Below are positions 8,848-18,906 of a stretch of 64,000 nucleotides of DNA, piece after piece; the stretch's first letter is position 1, and every line of letters starts with the position of its first letter. Origin of the DNA: Photobacterium proteolyticum (GTDB taxonomy: Bacteria > Pseudomonadota > Gammaproteobacteria > Enterobacterales > Vibrionaceae); NCBI RefSeq assembly GCF_001939735.1, contig NZ_MJIL01000069.1, forward strand, positions 186,001 through 250,000, read 5' to 3'. A program made the translations under genes and the position numbers. Below the pieces are notes generated by a model that was not told the DNA's origin, made no database searches, and saw only the letters and a program-made list of their open reading frames with translations.

Positions 8848-10305
8848 ATGCAAGGTTTAGCTAAGACCCTCGTTATTGATGACGATCAGCAGCACCGTCA
8901 TGACCTTAGTGTCATCCTTAATTTTGTTGGCGAGCAGCACGAAGCTGTGTCAACAAGCGAGGTGGAAAATTCGCTTTGGGAAAAGGATTGGGGTGCCTGT
9001 TTACTGGGTAAAATCAGTACTGGTAAGTCACTGAACAAGATCCTGGATTTTTTGCGCATCCACAACCACATTCCTGTTATTGCATTGTCTAACCATGCCA
9101 ATGAATTGGCGGGGCTGCCTAACTATGTTGGGGAGCTCGAGCTGCCGTTGCACTACGGGCAGTTGTCGGATGCGCTACGTCATTGCCAGGAGTTCCTGGG
9201 TAAGCGCGCGTTTCAGGTTCCGCAACTAGGGCGAAAGAATACGTTATTTCGGAGCATGGTTGGTCGAAGTGAAGCGATCAGCCAGGTCCGTTATTTGATC
9301 GAGCAGGTATCGTCTACCGATGCCAGTGTGTTGATCCTCGGTGAGTCCGGAACAGGCAAAGAAGTCGTTGCGCGTAACGTTCACTACCACTCCTCCCGTG
9401 GTAAAGGACCGTTTGTACCGGTTAACTGCGGAGCGATCCCACCAGATTTGCTGGAAAGCGAGCTGTTCGGCCACGAGAAAGGTGCCTTTACCGGAGCAAT
9501 TGCGGCCCGAAAAGGACGCTTTGAGCTGGCTGAAGGCGGTACCTTGTTCCTCGACGAGATTGGCGACATGCCAATGTCGATGCAGGTTAAGCTGCTGCGT
9601 GTATTGCAGGAGCGCTGTTTTGAACGTGTGGGTGGCAACGGTACCATCAAGGTTAATGTCCGCATTATTGCCGCGACTCACCGTAACCTTGAAGAAATGA
9701 TCCAGGACGGGACTTTCCGCGAAGATCTTTATTACCGCCTGAACGTTTTTCCAATCGAAATGCCGGCATTGCGTGAGCGTATCGGTGATATCCCGCTATT
9801 ACTCCAGGAACTGCTGGCCAGAATGGAAGCTGAGGGTGCAAAACTTATCCACTTCACGCCAAGGGCAATTACCTCGCTGATGGAGCATGACTGGCCGGGT
9901 AACGTTCGCGAACTGGCGAATCTGGTTGAACGATTGATCATTCTGTATCCGGGTGAAATGGTTGATGTAAACCATCTGCCGATGAAGTATCGCTACAATG
10001 ATCTGCCGGATTTTCAGCCGGAAGATCACTTCCTGTCGACCGAGGATCAGGAACGTGCGGCGCTGGCCGATATGTTCGCGACCAGCTACGATGAGACGGA
10101 GGAGGCTGCGGGCAGCAGTGATCTGCCGCCTGAAGGGGTTAACCTGAAAGAAATGCTGGCAGAGCTGGAGGTCGAGATGATCCGCCAGGCACTGGAAGCC
10201 CAGGCTGGTGTGGTTGCCCGAGCGGCGGACATGCTGGGGATGCGACGTACTACGCTGGTTGAGAAAATGCGTAAGTATGGCCTCAACAAAGAAGATTTGC
10301 GTTAA
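8848..10305 (+). CDS. flrA: FlrA, master sigma-54 activator of flagellar genes
   Basis: FlrA is the top-level activator of the polar flagellar cascade and works with RpoN at class II promoters. The ATG at 8848 gives 485 residues beginning [20 protein letters not shown]. Order: degenerate receiver (1-120), AAA+ domain with Walker A GESGTGKE (165-172) and GAFTGA loop, and a Fis-type DNA-binding helix-turn-helix at the end ([20 protein letters not shown]). The receiver has no Asp at the usual phosphorylation position (CLLGKI). Arg135 and Arg176, the residues that bind c-di-GMP in V. cholerae FlrA, are at identical numbers here. It is monocistronic, with a terminator following. Confidence 0.95.
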   Translation: MQGLAKTLVIDDDQQHRHDLSVILNFVGEQHEAVSTSEVENSLWEKDWGACLLGKISTGKSLNKILDFLRIHNHIPVIALSNHANELAGLPNYVGELELPLHYGQLSDALRHCQEFLGKRAFQVPQLGRKNTLFRSMVGRSEAISQVRYLIEQVSSTDASVLILGESGTGKEVVARNVHYHSSRGKGPFVPVNCGAIPPDLLESELFGHEKGAFTGAIAARKGRFELAEGGTLFLDEIGDMPMSMQVKLLRVLQERCFERVGGNGTIKVNVRIIAATHRNLEEMIQDGTFREDLYYRLNVFPIEMPALRERIGDIPLLLQELLARMEAEGAKLIHFTPRAITSLMEHDWPGNVRELANLVERLIILYPGEMVDVNHLPMKYRYNDLPDFQPEDHFLSTEDQERAALADMFATSYDETEEAAGSSDLPPEGVNLKEMLAELEVEMIRQALEAQAGVVARAADMLGMRRTTLVEKMRKYGLNKEDLR

Positions 10306-10319
10306 CCACCTCAAAAAAC

Positions 10320-10355
10320 GACGGTGTCACATTCTTGACGCCGTCAATTTTCTTT
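10320..10355 (+). terminator. Intrinsic terminator of flrA
   Basis: GACGGTGTCA (10320-10329) pairs with TGACGCCGTC (10336-10345) with one G-U pair and a six-base loop, followed by AATTTTCTTT. It separates flrA from the flrBC promoter. Confidence 0.8.
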
Positions 10356-10392
10356 CCTTACCATTAACCCATTGATAATATGTTCTTTATTT

Positions 10393-10408
10393 TGGCATAA
10401 AAAATGCT
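10393..10408 (+). promoter_or_regulatory. Sigma-54 promoter of flrBC
   Basis: TGGCATAAAAAATGCT fits the RpoN consensus with exact GG-N10-GC spacing and lies 37 bases before the flrB start. It would be driven by FlrA, which is how flrBC is controlled in V. cholerae. Confidence 0.82.
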
Positions 10409-10444
10409 TGTTTAGTGTTTTTATGCGTATTGATCAGGTAATTC

Positions 10445-11515
10445 ATGGGTGACAATGCTTCTCCTCTTGGCACATTAGCGCAGCAGGTCGGCCGGTATCA
10501 GCAGGTACTGGATGTGATGCCCTCTGGCGTGATATTTCTTGATTCGATGGGGATCGTCTGCGAAGCGAACCCGGAAGCTCATCGTCTGTTGGGCGAGCCT
10601 CTTGAGGGAGAACGCTGGTTTTCTGTTATTCAGCGGTCGTTTGCGCCGCAGGAAGATGACGGCCATGAGGTATCATTGCGCAGCGGCCGCAAGGTGAAGC
10701 TGGCCATATCAGCGTCGGATAGCGGCCAACTTATTTTTATCACCGACATGACGGAAACTCGTCTCCTGCAATCGCGGATCAGCGAAATGCAGCGTCTGTC
10801 CTCGCTGGGTAAGATGGTTGCCTCGTTGGCACACCAGGTAAGAACACCGTTATCGAGTGCCATGTTATATGCCTCGAATTTATCGGCGCCAAATCTCAAT
10901 AGCCAAACCCGGCAGCGGTTTCAGACCAAATTAGTTGATCGTCTGCACGACTTGGAAAAGCAGGTTAATGATATGCTGCTATTTGCCAAAGGCGGGGACA
11001 ACAAGGTCATCGAGCGATTTACTCTCGAGAGCCTGCTCAATGAGCTGGATAATATGGTTGAGGCCCAGGTGGTCACCAATCAGGTCGATTTTAGCATTGA
11101 ATGTGCTGATGAAAGTATCTCGATCCTGGGCAATGCCAATGCCCTGGCCAGCGCTTTAGGTAACCTGATCACCAACGCGATTCAGATGTCAGGCAAGCAG
11201 TGTAAGGTTGCATTGAACTGTACACAGCAAGGCGATGCCATTTATTTGTCGGTCATTGATAATGGGCCGGGTATTGCGCCTGACATGCAGGCCAAAATTC
11301 TTGAGCCCTTCTTTACCACCCGGCAGCAGGGTACCGGACTTGGCCTGGCCGTCGTGCAAATGGTGGCAACGGCGCATAAAGGACGGTTATTGCTAGAGTC
11401 CGAGCTTGGCAAAGGGGCATGTTTTACCCTGTCGATACCTGTGGCTGATGGTCTGGTAGCTCAACAAGAAACGACCCAAAATGAAAATAACCCAGCAATT
11501 GGAGAGTTGCAATGA
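10445..11515 (+). CDS. flrB: FlrB, flagellar sensor histidine kinase
   Basis: FlrB phosphorylates FlrC to switch on class III flagellar genes. The 356-residue protein has no membrane segment, so it is cytoplasmic. Residues 12-110 form a PAS-like domain (VLDVMPSGVIFLDSMGIV). The HisKA phospho-acceptor is His130 in SLAHQVRTPLSSAM. The ATPase domain shows the N box (ALGNLITNAIQMS), the G1 box (DNGPGI) and the G2 box (GTGLGLAVV). Its stop codon overlaps the flrC start (ATGA), indicating translational coupling. Confidence 0.95.
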   Translation: MGDNASPLGTLAQQVGRYQQVLDVMPSGVIFLDSMGIVCEANPEAHRLLGEPLEGERWFSVIQRSFAPQEDDGHEVSLRSGRKVKLAISASDSGQLIFITDMTETRLLQSRISEMQRLSSLGKMVASLAHQVRTPLSSAMLYASNLSAPNLNSQTRQRFQTKLVDRLHDLEKQVNDMLLFAKGGDNKVIERFTLESLLNELDNMVEAQVVTNQVDFSIECADESISILGNANALASALGNLITNAIQMSGKQCKVALNCTQQGDAIYLSVIDNGPGIAPDMQAKILEPFFTTRQQGTGLGLAVVQMVATAHKGRLLLESELGKGACFTLSIPVADGLVAQQETTQNENNPAIGELQ

Positions 11516-12894
11516 ATCAAAGCAGAGTACTGGTCGTAGAAGATGATGAAGGGCTACGTGAAGCTCTGGTTGATACGTTGGCACTGGCCGGCTACCAGTG
11601 GCTTGAGGCGGAGAGCGCCGAGCAGGCTTTGCTGCTGCTAAAGTCCGAGTCGGTTGATATTGTCGTTTCTGATGTGCAGATGGCTGGCATGGACGGGCTG
11701 GGTCTGTTGCGAAGTATTAAGCAGCATTGGCCGAAATTGCCGGTATTGCTGATGACAGCCTATGCCAATATTGAAGATGCGGTATCGGCCATGAAAGAAG
11801 GTGCCATTGACTATATGGCCAAGCCCTTTGCGCCAGAAGTGCTGCTAAATATGGTGAGCCGTTACGCACCAGTCAAAAATGAGTCAAGCAAAGCCATTGT
11901 GGCGGATGAAAAATCCCTGAAGCTATTAGCCTTGGCTGAAAAGGTTGCAAAAACGGATGCCAGCGTGATGATTCTGGGGCCAAGTGGCTCGGGGAAAGAA
12001 GTCATGTCTCGCTATATTCATGACCACTCAGATCGCCATGAAGGGGCGTTTATTGCCATTAACTGTGCGGCCATTCCGGACAATATGCTGGAAGCGACAT
12101 TGTTCGGTTACGAGAAGGGCGCGTTTACCGGTGCTATCCAGGCTTGCCCGGGTAAATTCGAGCAGGCACAGGGTGGAACTATTTTGCTCGACGAGATCAG
12201 TGAAATGGATCTGAACCTGCAGGCCAAGTTACTGCGGGTATTGCAGGAGCGTGAGGTGGAGCGTCTGGGCAGCCGCAAGAGTATCAAGCTCAATGTCCGG
12301 GTACTGGCGACCAGTAACCGTGATCTGAAGCAATATGTGTCTGAAGGCAATTTTCGTGAAGATTTATATTACCGATTGAATGTTTTTCCATTAGTATGGC
12401 CGGCCTTGACGGATCGAAAAGGGGATATTGCCCCATTGGCGACATACCTGACAGAACGTCACTGTGTTAAACAGGGACTGCCGGTGCCAAAAATCAGTCA
12501 GTCAGCCTTGGTGAAGTTGCAACAATATGCCTGGCCGGGTAATGTGCGCGAATTGGATAATGTAATTCAGCGGGCATTGATCCTTGGCGATGGCAACAAT
12601 ATCGATTGTGAGCATATTCTGTTGGAAGGGCTTGATTGGCTGGATGCACAAAGCCTGCAAACCGCGGTAGAATTGGCAACACCGTCGCCGACGGTTGAAC
12701 CGCTTCAGGTGCCGCCCTCTTCCGACGGACTCGGCAATGAGCTTCGGGAGCAGGAATTTTCCATTATTTTAGATACAATCCGTGCCTGTGACGGGCGGCG
12801 GAAAGACGTCGCAGATAAGCTGGGGATCAGTCCGCGGACATTACGCTACAAGCTCGCTAAAATGCGAGATGCCGGAATTGAGATCCCAGTTTAG
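11512..12894 (+). CDS. flrC: FlrC, sigma-54 response regulator of flagellar genes
   Basis: FlrC activates RpoN-dependent class III genes such as flaA and basal body/hook genes once phosphorylated by FlrB. The 460-residue protein has a complete receiver domain with phospho-acceptor Asp54 (VVSDVQM), the same number as in V. cholerae FlrC. The AAA+ domain has Walker A (GPSGSGKE) and the GAFTGA sigma-54 contact loop. The C-terminal Fis-like helix-turn-helix reads RRKDVADKLGISPRTLRYKL. It overlaps flrB by 4 bases. Confidence 0.95.
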   Translation: MNQSRVLVVEDDEGLREALVDTLALAGYQWLEAESAEQALLLLKSESVDIVVSDVQMAGMDGLGLLRSIKQHWPKLPVLLMTAYANIEDAVSAMKEGAIDYMAKPFAPEVLLNMVSRYAPVKNESSKAIVADEKSLKLLALAEKVAKTDASVMILGPSGSGKEVMSRYIHDHSDRHEGAFIAINCAAIPDNMLEATLFGYEKGAFTGAIQACPGKFEQAQGGTILLDEISEMDLNLQAKLLRVLQEREVERLGSRKSIKLNVRVLATSNRDLKQYVSEGNFREDLYYRLNVFPLVWPALTDRKGDIAPLATYLTERHCVKQGLPVPKISQSALVKLQQYAWPGNVRELDNVIQRALILGDGNNIDCEHILLEGLDWLDAQSLQTAVELATPSPTVEPLQVPPSSDGLGNELREQEFSIILDTIRACDGRRKDVADKLGISPRTLRYKLAKMRDAGIEIPV

Positions 12895-12931
12895 AGTAAA
12901 ATTTTAATTTTGCTGGTCTTTTGAGTCATGC

Positions 12932-12947
12932 TGGCGGTAAGCTTGCT
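12932..12947 (+). promoter_or_regulatory. Sigma-54 promoter of fliE operon
   Basis: TGGCGGTAAGCTTGCT has the exact GG-N10-GC spacing and a perfect TTGCT -12 block. It lies about 100 bases before fliE and is the likely FlrA-dependent start of the fliEFGHIJ operon. Confidence 0.8.
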
Positions 12948-13047
12948 AATTACAGCAAAGAAAGTCGTAAGTTGAGCAGTAAGAAATCGAATCAATAAAA
13001 ACACATCTCTTTTTGAGGTGACAAATTTTTGACTGTCGGGGAAGATT

Positions 13048-13359
13048 ATGAAAGTCAACGGACTACAAGCAGAAATGCAGGCTATGAAGCTGGAAGCCCA
13101 GAACACGACTCGCCCGGCGACAGGCCAGCAGGTCAGTTCGGATTTCGGCGCAGTACTTAATGACGCCGTTAAAACGGTGAACAACCTTCAGTCAGAATCC
13201 AGCGAGCTGGCTACGCGTTTTGATCAGGGGGATCGCAGTGTGTCGCTTTCCGATGTCATGATCGCCCGAAATAAATCCAGTGTTGCGTTTGAGGCGACCG
13301 TCCAGGTTCGTAACAAGCTGGTGGATGCGTATAAACAATTAATGAACATGCCAGTTTAA
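13048..13359 (+). CDS. fliE: Flagellar hook-basal body protein FliE
   Basis: FliE joins the MS ring to the proximal rod and is an early export substrate. The 103-residue protein ends in the conserved FliE helix (VSLSDVMIARNKSSVAFEAT, then VRNKLVDAYKQLMNMPV). The length is the family norm. It is the first gene of the operon that continues with fliF 15 bases later. Confidence 0.93.
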   Translation: MKVNGLQAEMQAMKLEAQNTTRPATGQQVSSDFGAVLNDAVKTVNNLQSESSELATRFDQGDRSVSLSDVMIARNKSSVAFEATVQVRNKLVDAYKQLMNMPV

Positions 13360-13374
13360 TTCAGGAATTAATGA

Positions 13375-15123
13375 GTGTCGGAAACATCTTCAAACAACGA
13401 ATTAGCCGTTGCAGGTAATGCCCCGGCCCCGGTCGTTACAGATACTGACCTGGAGCTGCAAAATCCTGATACAGAAGAAAAAAGTGCTAATCGTGTTGAC
13501 AGCATGCTGGGTAACCTTGACTTACTTCGTCAGGTTATTCTGGTGCTGTCTGTGGCGATTTGTGTGGCGTTGATCGTGCTTGTCGTTGCCTGGATCAAAG
13601 AGCCGGAAATGCGCCCGCTCGGCACGTTTGAAACTGAAGAGCTGATCCCTATTTTGGATCATTTCGATCAGAAAAAGATCGAATACACCCTTGACGGCAA
13701 TACGATCCGTGTACCGGCCGATGCTTTCTCGTCGATAAAACTGGAAATGAGCCGGGCGGGTTTGAACAACACCGTTTCTGAAGGTGATGAAATCCTGATG
13801 CAGGATATGGGGTTCGGCGTTTCCCAGCGTCTTGAACGCGAAAGGCTAAAATTAAGCCGTGAGCGTCAGTTGGCCCGTGCGATAGAGCAGATCCGCCAGG
13901 TACGAAAAGCACAGGTGCTGCTGGCGATGCCAAAGCAGAGTGTGTTTGTTCGCCATAACCAGGAAGCCTCGGCCACCGTATTTCTGACCTTGGGCACCAA
14001 CGGTTCGCTTGGCCAACAGGAAGTCGACTCGATTGTTGATATGGTTGCAACGGCAGTACCGGGGTTGAGACCGACCCGCGTGACGGTCACGGATCAACAT
14101 GGTCGCCTGCTGAGCTCCGGTACCGAAGACCCGAGTGCTACGGCACAGCGCAAGGAATATGAACTCGAACGCAAACAAGAGCAGGCTCTGCGCGAGAAAA
14201 TTGATGCGATTCTGATCCCGGTTCTCGGGCTGGGCAATTATACCTCTCAGGTTGATGTCTCGATGGATTTCAGTGCCATCGAAGAGACACGAAAGAAATA
14301 TGATCCGGCCACACCAGCAACACGAAGTGAATATACGCTCGAAGATTACAATAACGGCAACGTGGTTGCCGGTATTCCGGGTGCACTGAGCAACCAGCCA
14401 CCGGCCGATGCCTCTATTCCTCAGGATATTGCCGAAATGCAGTCGGGTAAAGGCTCAAGTAATGGTTCTGTTCACCGTGAGTCCACCCGTAACTTCGAGC
14501 TTGATACAACCATCAGGCACAAACGAGCCCAGACTGGCATTGTCAGTCGTCAGACGGTATCGGTCGCCATTGACTACAAACAGGTTGTCAATGCGGAAAC
14601 CGGCGAGATCACACGTGTTCCGGTGAGTGAAGCCGAGCTTGCCAAGATCAGCCGTCTGCTAAAAGGCGGAGTAGGTTTTTCTGAGCTTCGCGGCGATATG
14701 CTGGAAGTGATCTCAGTGCCGTTTGCCTTGCCTGAAGAACAACTGGTTCCCGAACTGCCTATCTGGGAGCATCCTAACTTTAATACCTGGATACGCTGGC
14801 TGGCAGCGGCACTGGTGATTATTGTGGTGGTTGTGGTGCTTGTTCGCCCAGCGATGCGCAAACTGCTGTATCCGAACCAGGCGGCGGACGGTACGCCGCT
14901 GGATGAAAATGGTATGCCGATGCTGGCTGCTGGTGAAGAGGGCATTGATTTGATTGGTGCCGAGCTTGATGGTGCCGAGTCGCTCGAGCTGAGCAGCAGT
15001 AGTTTGGATTTGCCAAATCTGCATAAAGATGAAGATTTGCTGAAAGCCGTCAGGGCGCTGGTTGCCAATGAACCGGATCTGGCTGCGCAAGTAGTGAAAA
15101 GTTGGGTAACAGAAGATGGCTAA
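13375..15123 (+). CDS. fliF: Flagellar MS-ring protein FliF
   Basis: FliF forms the MS ring in the inner membrane, the base on which the motor and export gate are built. The 582-residue protein has two membrane segments (about 48-70 and 463-483) around a large periplasmic part with YscJ-like ring-building motifs. The cytoplasmic C-terminal tail (LLKAVRALVANEPDLAAQVV) binds FliG. The start is a GTG; a nearby ATG four bases upstream is out of frame. The 3' end overlaps fliG by 8 bases. Confidence 0.95.
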   Translation: MSETSSNNELAVAGNAPAPVVTDTDLELQNPDTEEKSANRVDSMLGNLDLLRQVILVLSVAICVALIVLVVAWIKEPEMRPLGTFETEELIPILDHFDQKKIEYTLDGNTIRVPADAFSSIKLEMSRAGLNNTVSEGDEILMQDMGFGVSQRLERERLKLSRERQLARAIEQIRQVRKAQVLLAMPKQSVFVRHNQEASATVFLTLGTNGSLGQQEVDSIVDMVATAVPGLRPTRVTVTDQHGRLLSSGTEDPSATAQRKEYELERKQEQALREKIDAILIPVLGLGNYTSQVDVSMDFSAIEETRKKYDPATPATRSEYTLEDYNNGNVVAGIPGALSNQPPADASIPQDIAEMQSGKGSSNGSVHRESTRNFELDTTIRHKRAQTGIVSRQTVSVAIDYKQVVNAETGEITRVPVSEAELAKISRLLKGGVGFSELRGDMLEVISVPFALPEEQLVPELPIWEHPNFNTWIRWLAAALVIIVVVVVLVRPAMRKLLYPNQAADGTPLDENGMPMLAAGEEGIDLIGAELDGAESLELSSSSLDLPNLHKDEDLLKAVRALVANEPDLAAQVVKSWVTEDG

Positions 15124-16156
15124 CGAAGTCGCAACGACAGAAGAAAAAAAATTTGATGTCTCGTCATTAACCGGGGCAGACAAAGCTGCGATCTTATTGC
15201 TCAGCCTCAGTGAGCAGGATGCCGCCAGTATCATTCGCCACCTGGAGCCCAAACAGGTTCAGCGTGTCGGTGGGGTAATGGCCTCGATGGCCGATCTGAG
15301 TCAGGACAAGGTTTCTGCCGTTCACCGTCACTTCCTGGAAGATATCCAGAAATACACCAGTATCGGTATGGGCAGCGAAGACTTCGTTCGTAATACCCTG
15401 GTGGCGGCACTCGGGGAAGACAAGGCCAACAACCTGGTCGACCAAATATTGATGGGCAGCGGCTCGCGTGGTCTGGACTCTCTGAAATGGATGGATCCGC
15501 GCCAGGTGGCAAGTATTATTCTTAACGAACACCCGCAGATACAAACTATCGTTCTGTCCTACCTGGAACCGGAGCAGTCTGCCGAGATCCTTGCGCAGTT
15601 CCCTGAACGTGTGCGTCTGGACTTGATGATGCGAATTGCCAATCTTGAAGAAGTTCAGCCTGCAGCACTGCATGAGCTAAACGACATCATGGAGAAACAG
15701 TTTGCCGGCCAGGCGGGTGCACAGGCTGCGAAAATTGGTGGCCTGAAGGCGGCTGCTGAAATCATGAACTACCTGGACAACAACGTCGAAGGTCTGCTGA
15801 TGGATCAGATCCGCGAAGCGGATGAAGACATGGCAACCCAGATTGATGATTTGATGTTTGTATTCGACAACCTCGCCGAGGTGGACGATCGCGGTATCCA
15901 GACCTTGCTGCGTGATGTGCCTCAGGATCTGCTGCAGCAGGCGCTTAAAGGTGCCGATGATATGCTACGCGACAAGATCCTCCGTAACATGTCAAAACGT
16001 GCGGCAGAAATGCTTCAGGATGACCTGGAGGCTATGGGGCCGATTCGTGTTGCCGATGTGGAAGCGGCGCAGAAGGAAATTCTGTCGATTGCCCGCCGTT
16101 TGTCTGATGCCGGTGAGCTGATGCTAACAGGCGGAGGCGCAGATGAATTCTTGTAA
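15116..16156 (+). CDS. fliG: Flagellar motor switch protein FliG
   Basis: FliG is the rotor protein that interacts with the stator and sits on the FliF tail. The 346-residue protein has the N-terminal FliF-binding domain (LTGADKAAILLLSLSEQDAA), the EHPQ motif of the middle domain, and the charged C-terminal torque helix (FVFDNLAEVDDRGIQTLLRD). The length is typical. It overlaps fliF and is followed 44 bases later by fliH. Confidence 0.96.
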   Translation: MANEVATTEEKKFDVSSLTGADKAAILLLSLSEQDAASIIRHLEPKQVQRVGGVMASMADLSQDKVSAVHRHFLEDIQKYTSIGMGSEDFVRNTLVAALGEDKANNLVDQILMGSGSRGLDSLKWMDPRQVASIILNEHPQIQTIVLSYLEPEQSAEILAQFPERVRLDLMMRIANLEEVQPAALHELNDIMEKQFAGQAGAQAAKIGGLKAAAEIMNYLDNNVEGLLMDQIREADEDMATQIDDLMFVFDNLAEVDDRGIQTLLRDVPQDLLQQALKGADDMLRDKILRNMSKRAAEMLQDDLEAMGPIRVADVEAAQKEILSIARRLSDAGELMLTGGGADEFL

Positions 16157-16200
16157 TTCTCGCCTTTCCAGCAAAGAGAAAAATGCCGTAAGGGCTGGCT

Positions 16201-17004
16201 ATGAGTACTGATCGCCGCCGTGGCTTTTTGCGGGTTTCGGACCATCAGGCCCAGGAGCTCGAACGCTGGGCTTATCCGGATTATGCGGATGCACAAGAAG
16301 CGCCGCTGGATAATGCGATCAGCTATGATCCGCAATGGCCACCGGAACTGCCTGAGGAAGAGGAAGAGCAGGGTCCCCCACCGCTGACGGCTGCTGATCT
16401 TGAGGATATTCGCCACTCTGCCTATGAAGAAGGGCTTGAGGAAGGACGGATAGCCGGGCATGCCGAAGGGCTGGAAGCCGGTAAGGCTGAAGGGCTGGAA
16501 GTTGGGCAGCAGGAAGGCATGGAGCAAGGTTTGCAGCAAGGGCTGGAACAAGGCCAGGCGCAGATCAACGAGCATGTCAACCATCTGACCCAGCTGGTTG
16601 AAAAGCTGGCTGCACCGCTGCAACAAGTCGACGGCGAAGTCGAAACTCAGGTGGTCAACTTGGTAACCAGCCTTACGCGGGAGTTAATCCGGGTCGAGGT
16701 TCAAACCAACCCGCAGGTTATCCTGAATACGATCCGTGAAGTTATCGGTGCACTTCCTATTGCTGGCCGAGAAACCCGGCTTAGCCTGCATCCCGAGGAT
16801 CTGGCTTTGGTCAGGGAAGCCTACGGGGAAGACAATTTGGCTGAACGCCATTGGGCGCTTCAGGCCGAGCCTGCTTTAAACCGGGGCGATCTGCAGGTAC
16901 AGTCCGGTGATTCCAGCGTTGACTATTTTATTGAAGATCGCATTCGCCATCTGCTACAACAATTCAACGGGGCCAATAGCCAGCAGAACAACGGAGGACA
17001 GTAA
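16201..17004 (+). CDS. fliH: Flagellar export ATPase regulator FliH
   Basis: FliH is the peripheral stalk of the export ATPase FliI and ties it to the C ring. The 267-residue protein shows the diagnostic glycine-repeat segment of helical GxxxG repeats ([20 protein letters not shown], continuing to about residue 120). A conserved C-terminal domain follows ([16 protein letters not shown]). The stop and the fliI start overlap by one base. Confidence 0.93.
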   Translation: MSTDRRRGFLRVSDHQAQELERWAYPDYADAQEAPLDNAISYDPQWPPELPEEEEEQGPPPLTAADLEDIRHSAYEEGLEEGRIAGHAEGLEAGKAEGLEVGQQEGMEQGLQQGLEQGQAQINEHVNHLTQLVEKLAAPLQQVDGEVETQVVNLVTSLTRELIRVEVQTNPQVILNTIREVIGALPIAGRETRLSLHPEDLALVREAYGEDNLAERHWALQAEPALNRGDLQVQSGDSSVDYFIEDRIRHLLQQFNGANSQQNNGGQ

Positions 17005-18326
17005 TGTCTGCTCCTTTGGCTGAACGCCTTTCTCGCTATCAAACCAATAATACAGCCTGTCGTCCGGTAGCATCCGGACGGCTAGTTCGTGTCGTCGGGC
17101 TGACGCTAGAAGCGGTCGGCTGCCGGGCACCGCTAGGAAGCCTGTGCCGGGTAGAAACCCTCAACGGAGATATAGAAGCCGAAGTCGTCGGGTTTTCCGG
17201 TGAGACCCTGTTCCTGATGCCAAGTGAGCAGCTTACCGGTATTATGCCTGGCGCCAAGGTCACTCCGGTTCTGCAGAACAGCGGATTGCCGGTTGGGCCT
17301 GAATTATTAGGCCGGGTTATTGACGGGGTGGGCAACCCGCTCGACGGGCTGGGGGATATTTATACCGCGAATCGTGCTTCCTTCAGTGCCGAGCCGATTA
17401 ACCCGCTGGCTCGCAAGCCGATCAAAGAGCCGCTGGATGTTGGTCTGAAAGCTATCAACGGTCTGTTGACTGTCGGCAAAGGTCAGCGTATCGGCCTGTT
17501 TGCCGGCTCGGGTGTCGGTAAGTCGGTCACTCTGGGGATGATGACCCGGGGAACCACGGCGCAGGTCGTGGTGGTCGGGCTTATCGGTGAGCGTGGTCGA
17601 GAAGTGAAAGAGTTTATTGATGAAATTCTCGGTGTTGAGGGCCGTCAGCGCGCTGTCGTTGTTGCGGCACCGGCAGATGCCTCGCCCCTGATGCGCCTGA
17701 AGGGGTGCCAGACCGCGCTCACGATTGCCGAATATTTTCGGGATCAGGGGCTGGATGTCTTGCTGCTGATGGATTCGCTGACCCGTTTTGCCCAGGCACA
17801 ACGTGAAATCGCCTTGTCAGTCGGCGAACCTCCGGCCACGAAAGGTTACCCGCCGTCGGTATTTGCCAAATTGCCGGCACTGGTTGAACGTGCCGGAAAC
17901 GGCGGGGAGCATCAGGGCTCGATCACCGCTTTCTTTACCGTGCTGACAGAAGGTGATGATTTGCAGGATCCGATTGCCGATGCCTCGCGGGCTATTCTGG
18001 ATGGCCATATTGTCTTATCGCGGGAGATGGCCGATGCCGGCCATTATCCGGCAATTGATGTTGAGCGCTCTGTCAGCCGTGTTATGCCGGCCATTGTCAG
18101 TGAAGAACATATGCTGATGTCCAAGGCCGTGCGCCAGATCTTGTCGATATGTCGAAAAAACCAGGATCTGGTATCGATTGGAGCCTATAAACCCGGCACC
18201 GATCAGGCTATCGATCAGGCCTTTACCTTCAAACCTAAGCTGGATGCTTATCTGCAGCAGGCGATGAAAGAGTCTGTTCCGTATGATATGTGTGTGAATA
18301 TGCTACGTTCCACACTGGGCGGCTAA
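17004..18326 (+). CDS. fliI: Flagellum-specific ATP synthase-like export ATPase FliI
   Basis: FliI is the cytoplasmic hexameric ATPase that energises substrate unfolding at the flagellar type III export gate. The 440-residue protein has the F1-beta-like fold with Walker [12 protein letters not shown] at 164-174, Walker B ([18 protein letters not shown]) and the conserved [14 protein letters not shown] stretch. The length is normal. It is translationally coupled to fliH. Confidence 0.96.
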   Translation: MSAPLAERLSRYQTNNTACRPVASGRLVRVVGLTLEAVGCRAPLGSLCRVETLNGDIEAEVVGFSGETLFLMPSEQLTGIMPGAKVTPVLQNSGLPVGPELLGRVIDGVGNPLDGLGDIYTANRASFSAEPINPLARKPIKEPLDVGLKAINGLLTVGKGQRIGLFAGSGVGKSVTLGMMTRGTTAQVVVVGLIGERGREVKEFIDEILGVEGRQRAVVVAAPADASPLMRLKGCQTALTIAEYFRDQGLDVLLLMDSLTRFAQAQREIALSVGEPPATKGYPPSVFAKLPALVERAGNGGEHQGSITAFFTVLTEGDDLQDPIADASRAILDGHIVLSREMADAGHYPAIDVERSVSRVMPAIVSEEHMLMSKAVRQILSICRKNQDLVSIGAYKPGTDQAIDQAFTFKPKLDAYLQQAMKESVPYDMCVNMLRSTLGG

Positions 18327-18377
18327 CTGGGCCGTCACGATCTGATCAACGGAACCCAAGCGTAAACGGGAGCAATA

Positions 18378-18821
18378 ATGGCAGACAATGCACTAGAGCT
18401 GATTCTGGAAAGGACCAAAGATGACGAGCATAAGGCGTCGCTTGCCCTCAGCAATGCCCGTACCGAGTTGGATAACTACCGGGAGCAGCTAAAGCAGATC
18501 GAGCAGTATCGGCTGGACTACTGCAAGCAGCTCTCGGCCCGTGGACAGCAAGGTTTAACGGCCTGTTCCTATGGTCACCTGCAAAAATTCCTTAGCCAGC
18601 TGGACGAGACTCTGGTGACACAGAGGGAAGCGGGAAGACAGTTCGAGGATCAGGTCGAGCAGTGTAGCGAGCACTGGAGTGAGGTCAGGAAAAAGCGCCG
18701 ATCCATCGAATGGTTGCTTGAAAAAAAACATAACGAGCGGCAACTGCTGCGTGATAAACAAGAACAGAAATTGATGGATGAGTTTGCCACCTTGCAGTTT
18801 GCGCGCAGGATCCATCGTTAG
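18378..18821 (+). CDS. fliJ: Flagellar export protein FliJ
   Basis: FliJ is a small coiled-coil protein that sits in the FliI hexamer like a gamma subunit and recycles export chaperones. The 147-residue product is charged and helical over its whole length (for example LALSNARTELDNYREQLKQI), as the family requires. It lies 51 bases after fliI and ends the operon that starts with fliE. A sigma-54 promoter for fliK follows. Confidence 0.9.
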   Translation: MADNALELILERTKDDEHKASLALSNARTELDNYREQLKQIEQYRLDYCKQLSARGQQGLTACSYGHLQKFLSQLDETLVTQREAGRQFEDQVEQCSEHWSEVRKKRRSIEWLLEKKHNERQLLRDKQEQKLMDEFATLQFARRIHR

Positions 18822-18851
18822 TCTGTACTTACCCCTCTTTGCATGCCTTGT

Positions 18852-18867
18852 TGGCTTATTTTTTGCA
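18852..18867 (+). promoter_or_regulatory. Sigma-54 promoter of fliK operon
   Basis: TGGCTTATTTTTTGCA has exact GG-N10-GC spacing and the TTGCA -12 block, 40 bases before the fliK start. Two copies of the palindromic hexamer GCATGC stand at 18841-18846 and 18865-18870, the second overlapping the -12 element. It probably starts a separate fliKLMNOPQR-flhB transcript. Confidence 0.75.
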
Positions 18868-18906
18868 TGCTATTGCATTATTACTAGTCTAATCTGAAGA
18901 GCCGCC

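Noticed and set aside
14713-15252. Minus-strand frame opposite fliF-fliG junction
   Set aside because: Covers conserved fliF and fliG coding sequence; no independent support.
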